Assembly (NCBI RefSeq): GCF_001425085.1
Contig: NZ_LMDN01000002.1
Coordinates: forward strand, 273,796-337,795
Direction of reading: 5' to 3'
DNA length: 64,000 nt
Source of the DNA: Leifsonia sp. Root4
GTDB lineage: Bacteria; Actinomycetota; Actinomycetes; Actinomycetales; Microbacteriaceae
Below the pieces are notes generated by a model. The model had not been told where the DNA came from and did no database searches. It worked only from the letters and a program-made list of their open reading frames with translations. This document shows positions 18,809 through 28,210 of the stretch, piece by piece. A program made the translations under genes and the position numbers. Each line of letters opens with the position of its first letter. Position 1 is the stretch's first letter.

Positions 18809-19882
18809 TCACGGAATGATCTCGACGCTGCCGCTGTTCGGAACCAGTTCGACCCAGCTGTTGCCGGGCGCGAGGGTGATCGGCGTGCCGATGTCGCTGA
18901 CGAGCCTGATGCTCCCCGCCGCGGAATCCTTGCTCCAGATGCCATGCACGGTCTTGCCGCCCGTCGACACCCAGGCCTCCCCCGTGCCGATCATCAGCGT
19001 GCGCGGGATGTCTTCGTAGCTGTCCTCGTCGATCCCGACCAGCAGGGTGACGACGTTGCTGGCGCGCAGTTGGGCTCCGGCGGCGTCCAGATCCGGTGCA
19101 CCCTCCTGGGAGCGCAGCCACGTTGCGCTCGCGGCGTCCCAGCCCCAGCTCGGCCACCGCGCGTCGGAGAATCGCTGTTGCACGACCGAGTTGGCCACGC
19201 CCTCGACCAGTGCCGTCGGCAACGCGGCGCCCTCCGCATAACCGAACTGTGCGGCCGGAGCGGGAAGATCGGCGTTGCGGCCGACGAGTTCGCCGGCGCG
19301 CACGATCACATCGTGCGGCGACTCGTGCACGTCATCCCGATAGAACAGCCCGGTCTCGTCGAAGTCGAAGACCGCGTTGACGACGGGCGCGGCCATCATC
19401 ATGTCGACGAACACCTCCTGGCCGCCGGAGTACGCGATGATGCCGCCGAACGGGGTGACGATGTCCGGGTCCATCGGCCGAACGGAGCGAACCGGGCCGA
19501 CCTCATCCGGCAGATCGGAGTGCCAGATCGCGACGTACCGGGTGAGCCCGCCCTCGACGAGTTCCTCGAACACGATGTCGGTGCGCTCCAGACCCACCTG
19601 CGGCCGTGCACCCTCGTGGTTGTCAATCTTGGCGGCCAGTGATGGCCGCTCGAGGCCCCCGCTCGGTGCGACGGTTCCGCGCAGCGGTGCGAGCACCGGT
19701 GGCGGGGTGGGCGTCGCGGATGCCGTCGGCGTGGGCCGCGGTGTCTTGCTCGGCGCGCCGGCGGGCACCTCGGCGGCACAGGCTGCGGTCGCGAGCAGCA
19801 GCCCGATGGTCAGCGTGGCCGCGGCTGCGCGGCGCAATGGCATGCGCAGGGGGCGCAGGCGAGACGGCTTGGCGATGGTCAC
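18809..19882 (-). CDS. DUF3048 domain lipoprotein
   Basis: A 357-residue exported protein. An N-terminal basic region and hydrophobic segment end in ATAACAAE, a lipobox-like cleavage site, then a Pro/Thr linker (TPRPTPTASATPTPPP) leads into the DUF3048 domain: AAKIDNHEGARPQVGLERTDIV, EVGPVRSVRPMD and IIAYSGGQE. YerB-like DUF3048 proteins have no firm function. GTG 19882 is chosen because a -10 hexamer TAATGT lies 7 nt before it (leaderless); GTG 19906 is the longest option and ATG 19846 the shortest that keeps the signal. Confidence 0.85.
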   Translation of the reverse strand: MTIAKPSRLRPLRMPLRRAAAATLTIGLLLATAACAAEVPAGAPSKTPRPTPTASATPTPPPVLAPLRGTVAPSGGLERPSLAAKIDNHEGARPQVGLERTDIVFEELVEGGLTRYVAIWHSDLPDEVGPVRSVRPMDPDIVTPFGGIIAYSGGQEVFVDMMMAAPVVNAVFDFDETGLFYRDDVHESPHDVIVRAGELVGRNADLPAPAAQFGYAEGAALPTALVEGVANSVVQQRFSDARWPSWGWDAASATWLRSQEGAPDLDAAGAQLRASNVVTLLVGIDEDSYEDIPRTLMIGTGEAWVSTGGKTVHGIWSKDSAAGSIRLVSDIGTPITLAPGNSWVELVPNSGSVEIIP

Positions 19883-19942
19883 CCTGCACACATTAGGGCT
19901 GCGCACCGCGCTCAGGCGGGTACGCCACGAACCAGTGTGTCG

Positions 19943-20515
19943 CTACTCGCCTTCTGGGACGGGAAAGGTGGAACCGATCACGACGACCAGCGAGGCCCCG
20001 CCCAGGTCGACGAAGTCCTGGGAGAGCGCGATTCCGGCACCGGGCACAGAGGCCGCGGCGCCGAGCGCCGCACCTTCGAGGGCCGGATCGCTGTAGTAGA
20101 CGGTGGAGTCGACGACGTCTTCGGTTGCCGCGTTGGATCTCGTCGTGACATTCCAGCCGGCCGCTACGAGCGTGTCGCCGACGGCGGCGGCCAGACCGGC
20201 AGTCGGGGTGCCGTTCAGCACCGTGACGGCGAGGGCAGGATCGACCGTCGGCTCGACGACCGGTGCGGCGGCGGTCTCGCTCGGCGCGGCGGATGCCGCC
20301 GGCGCTGAGCTCTCTCCGCCGGCCCCCAGCGTCAGCTTGTCGTTCAGCACGAAGAGGGCACCGACACCGACACCGACGAGCACGAGCGTGGCCAGCGCCG
20401 CCCAGGCGAAGCCGATCCAGCCCCGCCCACGCTTGCGCGGCACGCGGTGCGCGCCGACCCGCTCAAGGTCGCTGGGAATCTCGTCGAAGCGATCGGGGTG
20501 AAACGAAGTTGCCAT
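19943..20515 (-). CDS. LytR C-terminal domain membrane protein
   Basis: A 190-residue protein with a basic cytoplasmic N-terminus (VPRKRGRG), one transmembrane helix (about 34-57), an Ala/Ser/Pro linker, and a LytR_C domain from about 92 (VTVLNGTPTAGLAAAVGDTLVAAGWNV). This is the accessory domain of LytR-CpsA-Psr ligases; the catalytic LCP domain is absent, so a role at the cell wall is likely but not catalytic. DUF3263 upstream and groEL nearby give the familiar mycobacterial Rv0430-Rv0431 order. Confidence 0.87.
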   Translation of the reverse strand: MATSFHPDRFDEIPSDLERVGAHRVPRKRGRGWIGFAWAALATLVLVGVGVGALFVLNDKLTLGAGGESSAPAASAAPSETAAAPVVEPTVDPALAVTVLNGTPTAGLAAAVGDTLVAAGWNVTTRSNAATEDVVDSTVYYSDPALEGAALGAAASVPGAGIALSQDFVDLGGASLVVVIGSTFPVPEGE

Positions 20516-20530
20516 AGTTGGTCTGCCTGG

Positions 20531-20616
20531 CCTGATCTCTCTGGGCTATTGCCCTGATCTCTCCGGGCTACTGCTCTGGGCTGTTGCTGTCTGGGCGTTG
20601 CTGTCTGGGGGGGGTG
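20531..20616. repeat. Short imperfect tandem repeats upstream of LytR_C gene
   Basis: Two 22-nt units (20531-20552 and 20553-20574, CCTGATCTCTC-GGGCTA-TGC) differ at two positions and are followed by decaying copies of TCTGGGCNGTTGC. The tract lies directly upstream of the LytR_C start and may influence its promoter or be slippage-derived. Confidence 0.65.
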
Positions 20617-20689
20617 TGCTGCCTCGTGTCGTGCGGCGATCTGACGCGCTACGACTCTGAACAGTATCCCTGATCAACCCGATTGCGCC

Positions 20690-21007
20690 TCACAGCGAGT
20701 TCTGCCCACCGAGCGAGCGACGCGCCCTGGCCTCTGCCCGCGCCTCACGCATGCGCAGCAACCGCTTGACCAGCATCGGGTCGTGCACCAGCGCAGCGGG
20801 CCGGTCGATCACGGCGCCCAGCAGCTGGTAATACCGTGGCGCCGACAGGCCGAGCTCGGAGCGGATCGCCTGTTCCTTCGCCCCCGCGTGTTTGAACCAC
20901 TGGCTCTCGAATGTCAGGATGGCGAGCTCACGTTCGCTCAGAGATCCGAGCGGCGCATCGGGCTCGTGCGCAGAGCCGTCACGCTCGGAATCGTTCGCGT
21001 GATCCAT
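20690..21007 (-). CDS. DUF3263 family protein
   Basis: A 105-residue protein with an acidic N-terminus and a helix-turn-helix-like core (LSERELAILTFESQWFKHAGAKEQAIRSELGLSAPRYYQLL), typical of actinobacterial DUF3263 proteins. DNA binding is suggested by the fold but unproven. GGAAGGAG lies 7 nt before ATG 21007. It precedes the LytR_C gene on the same strand, separated by a repeat-containing gap of 174 nt. Confidence 0.85.
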   Translation of the reverse strand: MDHANDSERDGSAHEPDAPLGSLSERELAILTFESQWFKHAGAKEQAIRSELGLSAPRYYQLLGAVIDRPAALVHDPMLVKRLLRMREARAEARARRSLGGQNSL

Positions 21008-21232
21008 CGACGAACTCCTTCCCGGCCGAGACCACCGCCGGTGTCGGTCGTGGCGGTGATGTGGCTCATCATAGGCACTCAGGATCTGAACCGCAGTGAC
21101 ACTTCCGGGCAGTTCACTTTTTCGGAATGCTCTGTGTTCGTGGCACGTTGCAGCTGATGCGGCTCTCAGCGGGGCTGTTTAGGATTGCCGTGGGCTTGGC
21201 TCTGCCGCCCCCACGAACTGAGGAGATTCGTC

Positions 21233-21673
21233 ATGAACTATGAAGTGAACAAGACTGACGATGAGTGGCGCTCTGGGCTCGATGACGAGAGCTTCGCCGT
21301 GCTGCGGCAGGCCGCGACGGAGCGCCCGTGGACGGGGGAGCTCCTCGACGAGGAACGCGCCGGCATCTACAACTGCGGTGCTTGCAACGCCGAGCTCTTC
21401 CGCAGCGGAACGAAGTTCGACTCCGGGTGCGGTTGGCCGAGCTTCTACGAGTCGGTCCGCCCGGAAGCCGTCGAGCTCATCGAGGACACCACCCTCGGCA
21501 TGACGCGCACCGAGGTGCGCTGCGCCCGCTGCGGCTCCCACCTCGGCCACGTCTTCCCCGACGGCTTCGGCACTCCGACCGGCGACCGCTACTGCATGAA
21601 CTCGCTCGCGCTGACCTTCTCTGCGGATGACGCACCCGCTGCCGGCGCGGCCGACACCGCTCCGAGCGAATAG
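21233..21673 (+). CDS. msrB: Peptide-methionine (R)-S-oxide reductase
   Basis: A 146-residue repair enzyme reducing methionine-R-sulfoxide in proteins. Two zinc CxxC pairs (CGAC and CARC), the substrate-pocket GCGWPSFYE segment and the catalytic Cys in RYCMNSLAL are intact. ATG 21233 is preferred to the longer 21185 start because AGGAG sits 7 nt upstream and the N-terminus then matches the family (YEVNKTDDEWR). The nitroreductase gene follows 7 nt later, probably in one operon. Confidence 0.95.
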   Translation: MNYEVNKTDDEWRSGLDDESFAVLRQAATERPWTGELLDEERAGIYNCGACNAELFRSGTKFDSGCGWPSFYESVRPEAVELIEDTTLGMTRTEVRCARCGSHLGHVFPDGFGTPTGDRYCMNSLALTFSADDAPAAGAADTAPSE

Positions 21674-21680
21674 GCCCATC

Positions 21681-22277
21681 ATGGCGCGCACGAAATCGTC
21701 GACTCCGAGCGATGCCTCCCCCGTCGCCTCCCCCGTTTACGCGGCGGTCGTGACGCGTCGCTCCCACTCCAAGGTGACCAACCGGGCGCCGGATACCGGT
21801 GAGCTCGAGTCGCTGGTGGCCGCGGCCGGGCGCGTCGCCGACCACGCCTCGCTCCACCCGTGGCGCCTCATCGCCCTCCGCGGCGACGCGCGTTCACGCC
21901 TCGGAGCAGCCCTCGCGAAGGCGGCGAAGCTGAAGGGCTCCGATGCCGCGTCGCTCGCCGCGAAGCCATTGCGGGCGCCGCTGCTCGTCGCGGTGGTCTT
22001 CCGGCCGGAGAAGAGCCAGAAGGTGGCCGACTGGGAACAGGAGGCCGTGGCATCCGGCGTCGCCCACATGCTCAGCCTGCTGCTGCACGATGCCGGCTGG
22101 GGCGTGATCTGGCGCACAGGGCCATACACGCGTGCCAAGAAGGTCGCGAAGATGCACGGGCTCCAGAAGGGCGAGAAGCTGCTCGGCTGGCTCTACGTCG
22201 GAGGCATTCCGGCGCGCAGCGGCAGCTCGCACGCCAAGACCGTGCGTGCAGACAAGTACCTGAGCACGCTCGACTAG
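21681..22277 (+). CDS. Nitroreductase family protein
   Basis: A 198-residue FMN-dependent oxidoreductase. RRSHSKVTNRAP near the N-terminus is the flavin-phosphate-binding RRS motif, LHPWRLIALRGDAR matches the HNxQPWRF-type segment, and VASGVAHMLSLLLHDAGWGVIWRTGP resembles the FMN and dimer region. Substrate unknown. Its stop codon overlaps the convergent DMT exporter stop within a shared CTAG. Confidence 0.88.
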   Translation: MARTKSSTPSDASPVASPVYAAVVTRRSHSKVTNRAPDTGELESLVAAAGRVADHASLHPWRLIALRGDARSRLGAALAKAAKLKGSDAASLAAKPLRAPLLVAVVFRPEKSQKVADWEQEAVASGVAHMLSLLLHDAGWGVIWRTGPYTRAKKVAKMHGLQKGEKLLGWLYVGGIPARSGSSHAKTVRADKYLSTLD

Positions 22278-23302
22278 GGCGTGCGTCGGCCGCCCCACAC
22301 ACCATTCAGCCAGCCGCTGGCCACGACCACCGCGATGAGGGCGAGCGTTGTCCCGGCGATCGTCGAGAACGCGACGCCCTGCGCCGAGAACAGCATGTCG
22401 ATCACGAGTGCTGCGACGAGCTGCCCGGAGACCGTGGCGAGCCCGAGCAGAAGCACACCGGTCACTCGAACCAGCGCGGCCTGCATGGCAATGAAGATAC
22501 AGCCGATCGCGCCGCCGACGTAGAGCCAGGGCTCGCTCGGGAAGGCACTCGGCCAGCCGATGACGCTGTTGCGCAGCACCGCGATCGCGACGAGGGCGGC
22601 GCTTCCGACAACGAAGTTGATCAACGTCGCGCTCTGCGCACTGCGCGCTGCGGCACGCACACGGCCGTTCACCGCCGACTGCCAGCCGACGAAGACGCCG
22701 GCAACGAGCGGCAGCACAAGCATCCAGAGGGGCACGCCGCCTCCGAGTTGCGCGGAGACGGCCCAACCGACGGCGACGAGCGCGAGCGTCGAACCGAGAA
22801 CCCGGCTTACGGTGAGCGGCCGACGACCGCCGGGGGCGAGGCCGATCCGGTCAAGAATGAGGCCGCTGACGGTTTGCCCCGCGACAACGGCGACCGTGAA
22901 CAGTGCGACGCCCAGCACCGCGGCGGTGAGGCCCTGTGCCGCTACGAGAAGCGCACCGCCGAGGCCGCCGAGCAACATCCACGGCCGCAGTTCCCGCTGA
23001 CCGTGCTCATTCGGGCGTAGCGCGCGCCGCACGCGACCAAGGCCCACTCGACCGGGACGCCAGAAGCAGAGCACGACGAGAAGGATCACAAGCCCGGAGC
23101 CGAATGAGATCGCCGCAGCTGTGAAGCCGTCATCCAGTCGGCGGCCGAGTTCGCCATTGATGCGCGACTGCACAGCGACGAGCGCCCCGCAGGCGACGCC
23201 GATGACGAGTGCCAGCCACGTCGGAAAATGCCGGTGCACCTCTGCAGCCGAGTCGCCTGGTGTGCCGGATGCCGTCGACGCCGGGATCCGCTCAGAACTC
23301 AT
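22274..23302 (-). CDS. DMT-family transporter (DUF606/YdcZ-like)
   Basis: A 342-residue integral membrane protein with about ten hydrophobic helices arranged as two homologous halves (about 25-165 and 175-335), the layout of fused YdcZ/DUF606 members of the drug/metabolite transporter superfamily. The repeated VAVQSRINGELGRRL and GWQSAVNGRVRAAARS segments mark the halves. Substrate unknown. The tRNA-derived element lies just upstream. Confidence 0.87.
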   Translation of the reverse strand: MSSERIPASTASGTPGDSAAEVHRHFPTWLALVIGVACGALVAVQSRINGELGRRLDDGFTAAAISFGSGLVILLVVLCFWRPGRVGLGRVRRALRPNEHGQRELRPWMLLGGLGGALLVAAQGLTAAVLGVALFTVAVVAGQTVSGLILDRIGLAPGGRRPLTVSRVLGSTLALVAVGWAVSAQLGGGVPLWMLVLPLVAGVFVGWQSAVNGRVRAAARSAQSATLINFVVGSAALVAIAVLRNSVIGWPSAFPSEPWLYVGGAIGCIFIAMQAALVRVTGVLLLGLATVSGQLVAALVIDMLFSAQGVAFSTIAGTTLALIAVVVASGWLNGVWGGRRTP

Positions 23303-23365
23303 CGTTCCAGCCTAGAGCGCGCGTGCCCTGCACAGCGCCACAGGGCGCCCGGTCGAGGGTTGGTG

Positions 23366-23429
23366 AATGGGGCCGGCTGCGGGACTTGAACCCGAAATCG
23401 AAGACGCATTTCGATTTCGCCACCGGCCC
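23366..23429 (-). pseudogene. Degenerate tRNA-Thr copy lacking D-arm (tRNA-like element)
   Basis: On the minus strand this element begins GCCGG-TGGCG, nearly the tRNA-Thr 5' end (GCCGGCT-TGGCG), then has a perfect 8-bp hairpin AAATCGAA/TTCGATTT with a 7-nt loop (23417-23395), and ends in the T-arm, acceptor strand and CCA of tRNA-Thr unchanged. D-arm, anticodon arm and variable loop are missing or replaced. GGGCCGG (23429-23423) can also pair with CCGGCCC (23376-23370), closing the molecule. Confidence 0.65.
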
Positions 23430-23475
23430 AACGGATGGACCTGAAAAATGGGGCCGGCTGCGGGACTTGAACCCG
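23366..23475. repeat. 29-bp direct repeat of the tRNA-Thr 3' end
   Basis: Positions 23366-23394 and 23447-23475 are identical over 29 bp, covering the T-arm, acceptor 3' strand, CCA and 2-3 nt of flank. The offset is 81 bp. This is the usual footprint of tRNA-targeting integration or of tandem tRNA duplication. Confidence 0.85.
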
Positions 23476-23524
23476 CAACCCCCGCTTTACAAGAGCGGTG
23501 CGCTACCAATTGCGCCAAGCCGGC
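23449..23524 (-). tRNA. tRNA-Thr (anticodon TGT)
   Basis: A full cloverleaf: acceptor GCCGGCT/AGCCGGC, D-stem GCGC/GCGC, anticodon stem CCGCT/AGCGG with loop CTTGTAA, T-arm GCGGG-TTCAAGT-CCCGC, discriminator C and encoded CCA. The anticodon TGT reads ACA/ACG. Confidence 0.95.
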
Positions 23525-23647
23525 GTGAGATGCGTTCCATATGGAACATGACTCGCGACTAACAATAACCGCTCGCCGCCTCCCGTGAAAATTCACGGTG
23601 GCGACGAGCGGTCATTGGTGGAGCAGCGTGATGCCAGCGGGCCGAAC

Positions 23648-24553
23648 TCAGCCGGCCGGGGCCGGCGTCGGGGTCGACGTCGAGTAGGTCTGCCCAGTTG
23701 CCTGCTGCACGAAGGCCGCGAACTCCTTGGGATCTTCGAGCGAGCCGATGTACTGCTTGCCGTTGACCAGAACGGTCGGCGTGCCGGAGACCTTCTCGAG
23801 CTCGGTGTTCGGCAGCGGGCCGACGAGGGCGCGGTCGGTGGCGTCGAGCACCCAGCCCTTGAACTGCTCGTCGTCGATGCACGTATTGATCTTGCTCAGG
23901 TTGGACACCCCGGCGTCCTTGATGCGCTGCTTGATCTCGTCGTTGTTCAGCGCCGCGGTGTTCTCCTGCGGCTGGTCGATGAACATCGCGGAGTTGAAGA
24001 CGAAGAAGTCATCCGGGGAGTAGTTGGCGACGCAGGCTGCGGCGTTCGCGGCACGGAGCGAGTACTTGGTCCCGGCCGACTTGCTCGTCTGCGTTGCCAG
24101 CGGGTGCACCTCGAGCGTCGCGGCACCCGACTCCAGCCAGCCCTGAATCTGCTCGCTGTTGGTGCGCTCGAAGTCACCGCAGAACGGGCAGAGGTAGTCG
24201 ACCCAGACGCGGATGTCGGCGACAGCGCCGCTCTCGTCCGGCTGCGAGGGGATGGGCTTCGCGTCGGCAGCAAGCGCCGGCGTCCGCACTGCGACGAGGC
24301 CCTCGCCGATCAGGATGCCGTCGCTGGCCATGTTCGCGGGGCCAGGCCCTTCCGGGCGGAAGCTGTTGACGACGATGAGGGAGATGACAGCGATGACGGC
24401 GACGATGCCGACCGCGATTCCACTCTGAAGGAGCACCTTGTTGCGGCGATCCTTCTTCTTCTGCTGCACGCGCAGTTCGCGAGCCTTCTCGCGCGCGGCT
24501 TCACGACGCTGGTTTTTCGTGGGCCGGGGCTCGGGGGATGCGCCGAAGGTCAT
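23648..24553 (-). CDS. Membrane-anchored DsbA-like thioredoxin-fold protein
   Basis: A 301-residue protein: basic cytoplasmic N-terminus to about 40, one membrane anchor (about 42-63), then an extracytoplasmic thioredoxin/DsbA domain with the redox motif Cys122-Pro-Phe-Cys125 and the cis-Pro segment GTPTVLVNG. Two further cysteines (AACVAN, NTCIDD) may form a structural disulfide. It should form or shuffle disulfides in exported proteins. ATG 24553 is chosen because the longer frame to 24781 has no membrane or family features. No VKOR or CcdA partner is adjacent. Confidence 0.9.
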   Translation of the reverse strand: MTFGASPEPRPTKNQRREAAREKARELRVQQKKKDRRNKVLLQSGIAVGIVAVIAVISLIVVNSFRPEGPGPANMASDGILIGEGLVAVRTPALAADAKPIPSQPDESGAVADIRVWVDYLCPFCGDFERTNSEQIQGWLESGAATLEVHPLATQTSKSAGTKYSLRAANAAACVANYSPDDFFVFNSAMFIDQPQENTAALNNDEIKQRIKDAGVSNLSKINTCIDDEQFKGWVLDATDRALVGPLPNTELEKVSGTPTVLVNGKQYIGSLEDPKEFAAFVQQATGQTYSTSTPTPAPAG

Positions 24554-24832
24554 GTGTTTAGTACTCCGAATATTGAGGGGCGCGCAATTCATGCAAACGC
24601 AGTCCAAATAGTAGGTCGTGTGTCTGTGAAATGCCCAAAAACACAGCGGAAAGGCGAAACCGCGACGGAATCTGGCGCGCCGTCCGGGCGTTGCCCGCGG
24701 TGGCCACTGCTCTCGAGTGTGAAGTGGGTTCCTGCGCGTGGCATACTGATTCTGGTCGCCGCTGACCAGCAGTGGCACCATCCATCACAACGGATCGTCC
24801 GGCACGTACCTGCCGGTGAAGGAGATACACCC
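24554..24832 (+). promoter_or_regulatory. Upstream region of msiK with hairpin beside the ribosome site
   Basis: This divergent gap holds a possible msiK -10 (CATACT, 24742-24747) and a short perfect hairpin CCGGCA-N6-TGCCGG (24799-24816) ending 4 nt before GGAG (24821-24824). A structured msiK leader motif is known in actinobacteria; I cannot confirm that this is it. Confidence 0.4.
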
Positions 24833-25933
<1,101 letters not shown>

Positions 25934-25945
25934 TCGCGTCTCGTG

Positions 25946-25977
25946 CAACGGCCGGTGGGGAAACCCGCCGGCCGTTG
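25946..25977 (+). terminator. msiK terminator
   Basis: CAACGGCCGG-TGGG pairs with CCCG-CCGGCCGTTG (one G-U) over a 4-nt loop, 12 nt after the stop codon, followed by TCGTTT. Confidence 0.75.
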
Positions 25978-26048
25978 TCGTTTCCGCCTGCTGGCTCATC
26001 CCCCGCGCCTGCTTCGACCATCCCCCACACGACTAGGCTCGAAACATC

Positions 26049-27341
26049 ATGAGTGGCTCTCTCAACATCACCTCGGCCATGGCCGACCCCGCACTGCTCG
26101 ACCTGCCGTGGCACATGCCGCTCGATGCGTGGCCGAACGAGCACATCGCCTCGCTGCCCAAGGGCATCTCGCGCCACCTCGTGCGCTTCGCGCACCTCGG
26201 CGGGCACGTTGTCGCCATCAAGGAGACGACGGCCGAGATGGCCAAGGGCGAGTACGAGATGCTGCGCACCCTGCAGCGCATGGAGATCCCGTGCGTCGAG
26301 CCGATCGCCGTGATCACGAACCGCAGCGACGGCGAGGGCGAGATGCTCAAGCCCGTTCTCGTCACCAGGCACCTCAAGTTCTCGCTCCCCTACCGCGCAC
26401 TGTTCTCGCAGACGCTCCGCCCGGACACCGCCACGCGTCTCGTCGACGCCCTGGCGCTGTTGCTCGTGCGTCTGCACATCGCCGGGTTCTTCTGGGGCGA
26501 CGTCTCGCTCTCGAACACCCTGTTCCGCCGCGACGCCGGTGCCTTCGCCGCCTATCTCGTCGATGCCGAGACCGGCCAGCTCTACACGGGTGGCCTCTCC
26601 AACGGCCAGCGCGAGAACGACCTCGAGATCGCCCGCGTCAACATCGCCGGCGAGCTGATGGACCTCGAGGCCGGTGGCCGCGTCGCCGACGAACTCGACC
26701 CGATCCGCATCTCCAACGGCATCGTCGACGCCTATCGCAAGCTCTGGAAGGAGCTCACCGGCTCCGAGTCCTTCCACTCCTCGGAGCGCTGGCGCATCAG
26801 CGAGCGCGTCGACCGCCTCAACGCACTCGGTTTCGACATCGAGGAACTCGCCATCAAGACCGACGAGACCGGCACGACGGTGCGCATCCAGCCCAAGGTG
26901 GTGGATGCCGGCCACCACCAGCGCCGCCTGCTGCGCCTCACCGGCCTCGATGCGGAGGAGAACCAGGCCCGCCGCCTGCTGAACGACCTCGACTCCTACC
27001 GCGCCAGCTACGGCAAGACCGAGTTCGACGAGGAAATGGTCGCGCACGAATGGCTGATGCGCGTCTTCGAGCCCGTCGTGCGTGCGATCCCGCTCGACCT
27101 CAAGGGCAAGCTCGAGCCGGCCGAGGTGTTCCACCAGTTGCTCGAGCACCGCTGGTTCATGGCGCAGAAGCAGGGCCACGACATCCCGCTCGCCGAGGCG
27201 CTCAGCTCCTACATCAACGATGTGCTGCGCCACCGCCGCGACGAGGCGACGATGATCGCGCCGGAGACCGGCCTCATCACCACCGCCATCCCCGCGGTCA
27301 CCGACGAGGACGACGACGTCGACTGGCGCCTCAAGGTCTAG
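26049..27341 (+). CDS. DUF4032 protein with protein-kinase-like core
   Basis: A 430-residue cytoplasmic protein. The first 200 residues resemble a kinase-like fold: VVAIKE (ATP-binding Lys), YEMLRTLQRMEIPCVEP, a catalytic-loop-like FFWGDVSLSNTLF with Asp and Asn in the right spacing, and YLVDAETG as the metal-binding Asp motif. The second half (about 290-430) matches the DUF4032 domain. Function unknown; kinase activity is inferred from motifs only. The acidic tail DEDDDVDW ends the protein. Confidence 0.85.
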   Translation: MSGSLNITSAMADPALLDLPWHMPLDAWPNEHIASLPKGISRHLVRFAHLGGHVVAIKETTAEMAKGEYEMLRTLQRMEIPCVEPIAVITNRSDGEGEMLKPVLVTRHLKFSLPYRALFSQTLRPDTATRLVDALALLLVRLHIAGFFWGDVSLSNTLFRRDAGAFAAYLVDAETGQLYTGGLSNGQRENDLEIARVNIAGELMDLEAGGRVADELDPIRISNGIVDAYRKLWKELTGSESFHSSERWRISERVDRLNALGFDIEELAIKTDETGTTVRIQPKVVDAGHHQRRLLRLTGLDAEENQARRLLNDLDSYRASYGKTEFDEEMVAHEWLMRVFEPVVRAIPLDLKGKLEPAEVFHQLLEHRWFMAQKQGHDIPLAEALSSYINDVLRHRRDEATMIAPETGLITTAIPAVTDEDDDVDWRLKV

Positions 27342-27362
27342 CGGGACCGCCAGATGCGGTTA

Positions 27363-28136
27363 TCAGCGTGCCAGCTCCGCGCGCCAGCCGGCCGCCTCAA
27401 ACTTCTCGCGGCGGCGGATGTCGGCCCGGAAGCGCCGCTTGTTCTCGCGGTGCTCGTCGCCCTCGTACTCGAGGACCAACCGCAGCTCTGGCCACGCGAG
27501 GTCGGGGTGCAGCACAAGCGTGCCGTGGTCCACCAGAACCGGGAGTCCGATCACCGGTTCGGCGAAGCCATGTTCCACCAGGGTGAGGCGCAGCCTGGTT
27601 TCTTGCGGAGAATCGACGCCCACGCGCAGGTGTTCCAGCGCCCAGCGAAGCGCCGTGGCCCCACGACCCGCGCCATGTCGGGACGCCGCAGCCCGGAGCT
27701 GCTCGACCGTTGCCAGCGCGTCGCTCCGCCCGCCGCCAGACAGGCGCCTGCCTGAGACGATGAAGTCACCCGCAGCCGTGAGGTCCTCGCGGCTGAGCGC
27801 TGCGGCGAACTGACACCAGGTGCTCGCGGCGTCCGTCACTGCGAGCCACCGACCGAATCCACGCACGGTGTGTCTGTGGGCAGCCGGTGGCCGATGACGC
27901 CGGCGCGACGCGGTCCCTGTCCGCCCAGCGCGCCCACGTGGAGCCGGGCGTCGGGCCCGAAGCGACAGTGGCAATGGCACGCCCAATAATGCCGCCGCCG
28001 TCTGGCCACAGAACACGTGATTGGGTGCAAGCAGCGGTTCGTAGCTGAGGCAGCGGTCGAAGACGTTGTCCGCTCGGATGCCGAGCGTGCGCACACCGTG
28101 GAACGGGGCGTCGAGTTCCCGCGAACGTAGCCCCAC
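27363..28136 (-). pseudogene. DUF559-type (Vsr-like) protein gene, 5'-truncated and frame-disturbed
   Basis: The 257-residue frame ends in a DUF559-like nuclease-fold region (LRLVLEYEGDEHRENKRRFRADIRRREKFEAAGWR) and begins inside the family pattern LRSRELDAPFHGVRT, so an N-terminal stretch is missing; the left side abuts the palindrome at 28142. Between about 27875 and 27950 the expected family sequence (PDARLHVGALGGQGPRRAG, VIGHRL) is in the next frame, which also has a better third-position G/C pattern. Two compensating indels are needed. Either a decayed gene or sequence errors. Confidence 0.55.
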
Positions 28137-28141
28137 AGCAC

Positions 28142-28200
28142 CCGAGAGTGCAAAAATTGCGCAGGATCCGAGGATTCCTGCGCAATTTCTGCACTCTCGG
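28142..28200. repeat. 25-bp near-perfect palindrome
   Basis: Arms 28142-28166 and 28176-28200 pair with one mismatch over a 9-nt loop (core GAGAGTGCA, AATTGCGCAGGA). It lies between two minus-strand genes, 10 nt after the rlmB stop, and cuts into the 5' side of the damaged DUF559 gene. It may terminate rlmB or be a mobile palindromic repeat. Confidence 0.7.
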
Positions 28201-28210
28201 CGGAGTGGGG

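Noticed and set aside
23366..23475. Integrated mobile element bounded by att sites
   Set aside because: The direct repeats are only 81 bp apart and enclose no integrase or cargo; at most a scar.
28142..28200. CRISPR-like or inverted gene starts (two mirror-image MQKLRR frames)
   Set aside because: The mirrored peptides arise because the 25-bp palindrome reads similarly on both strands; there is no repeat-spacer array.
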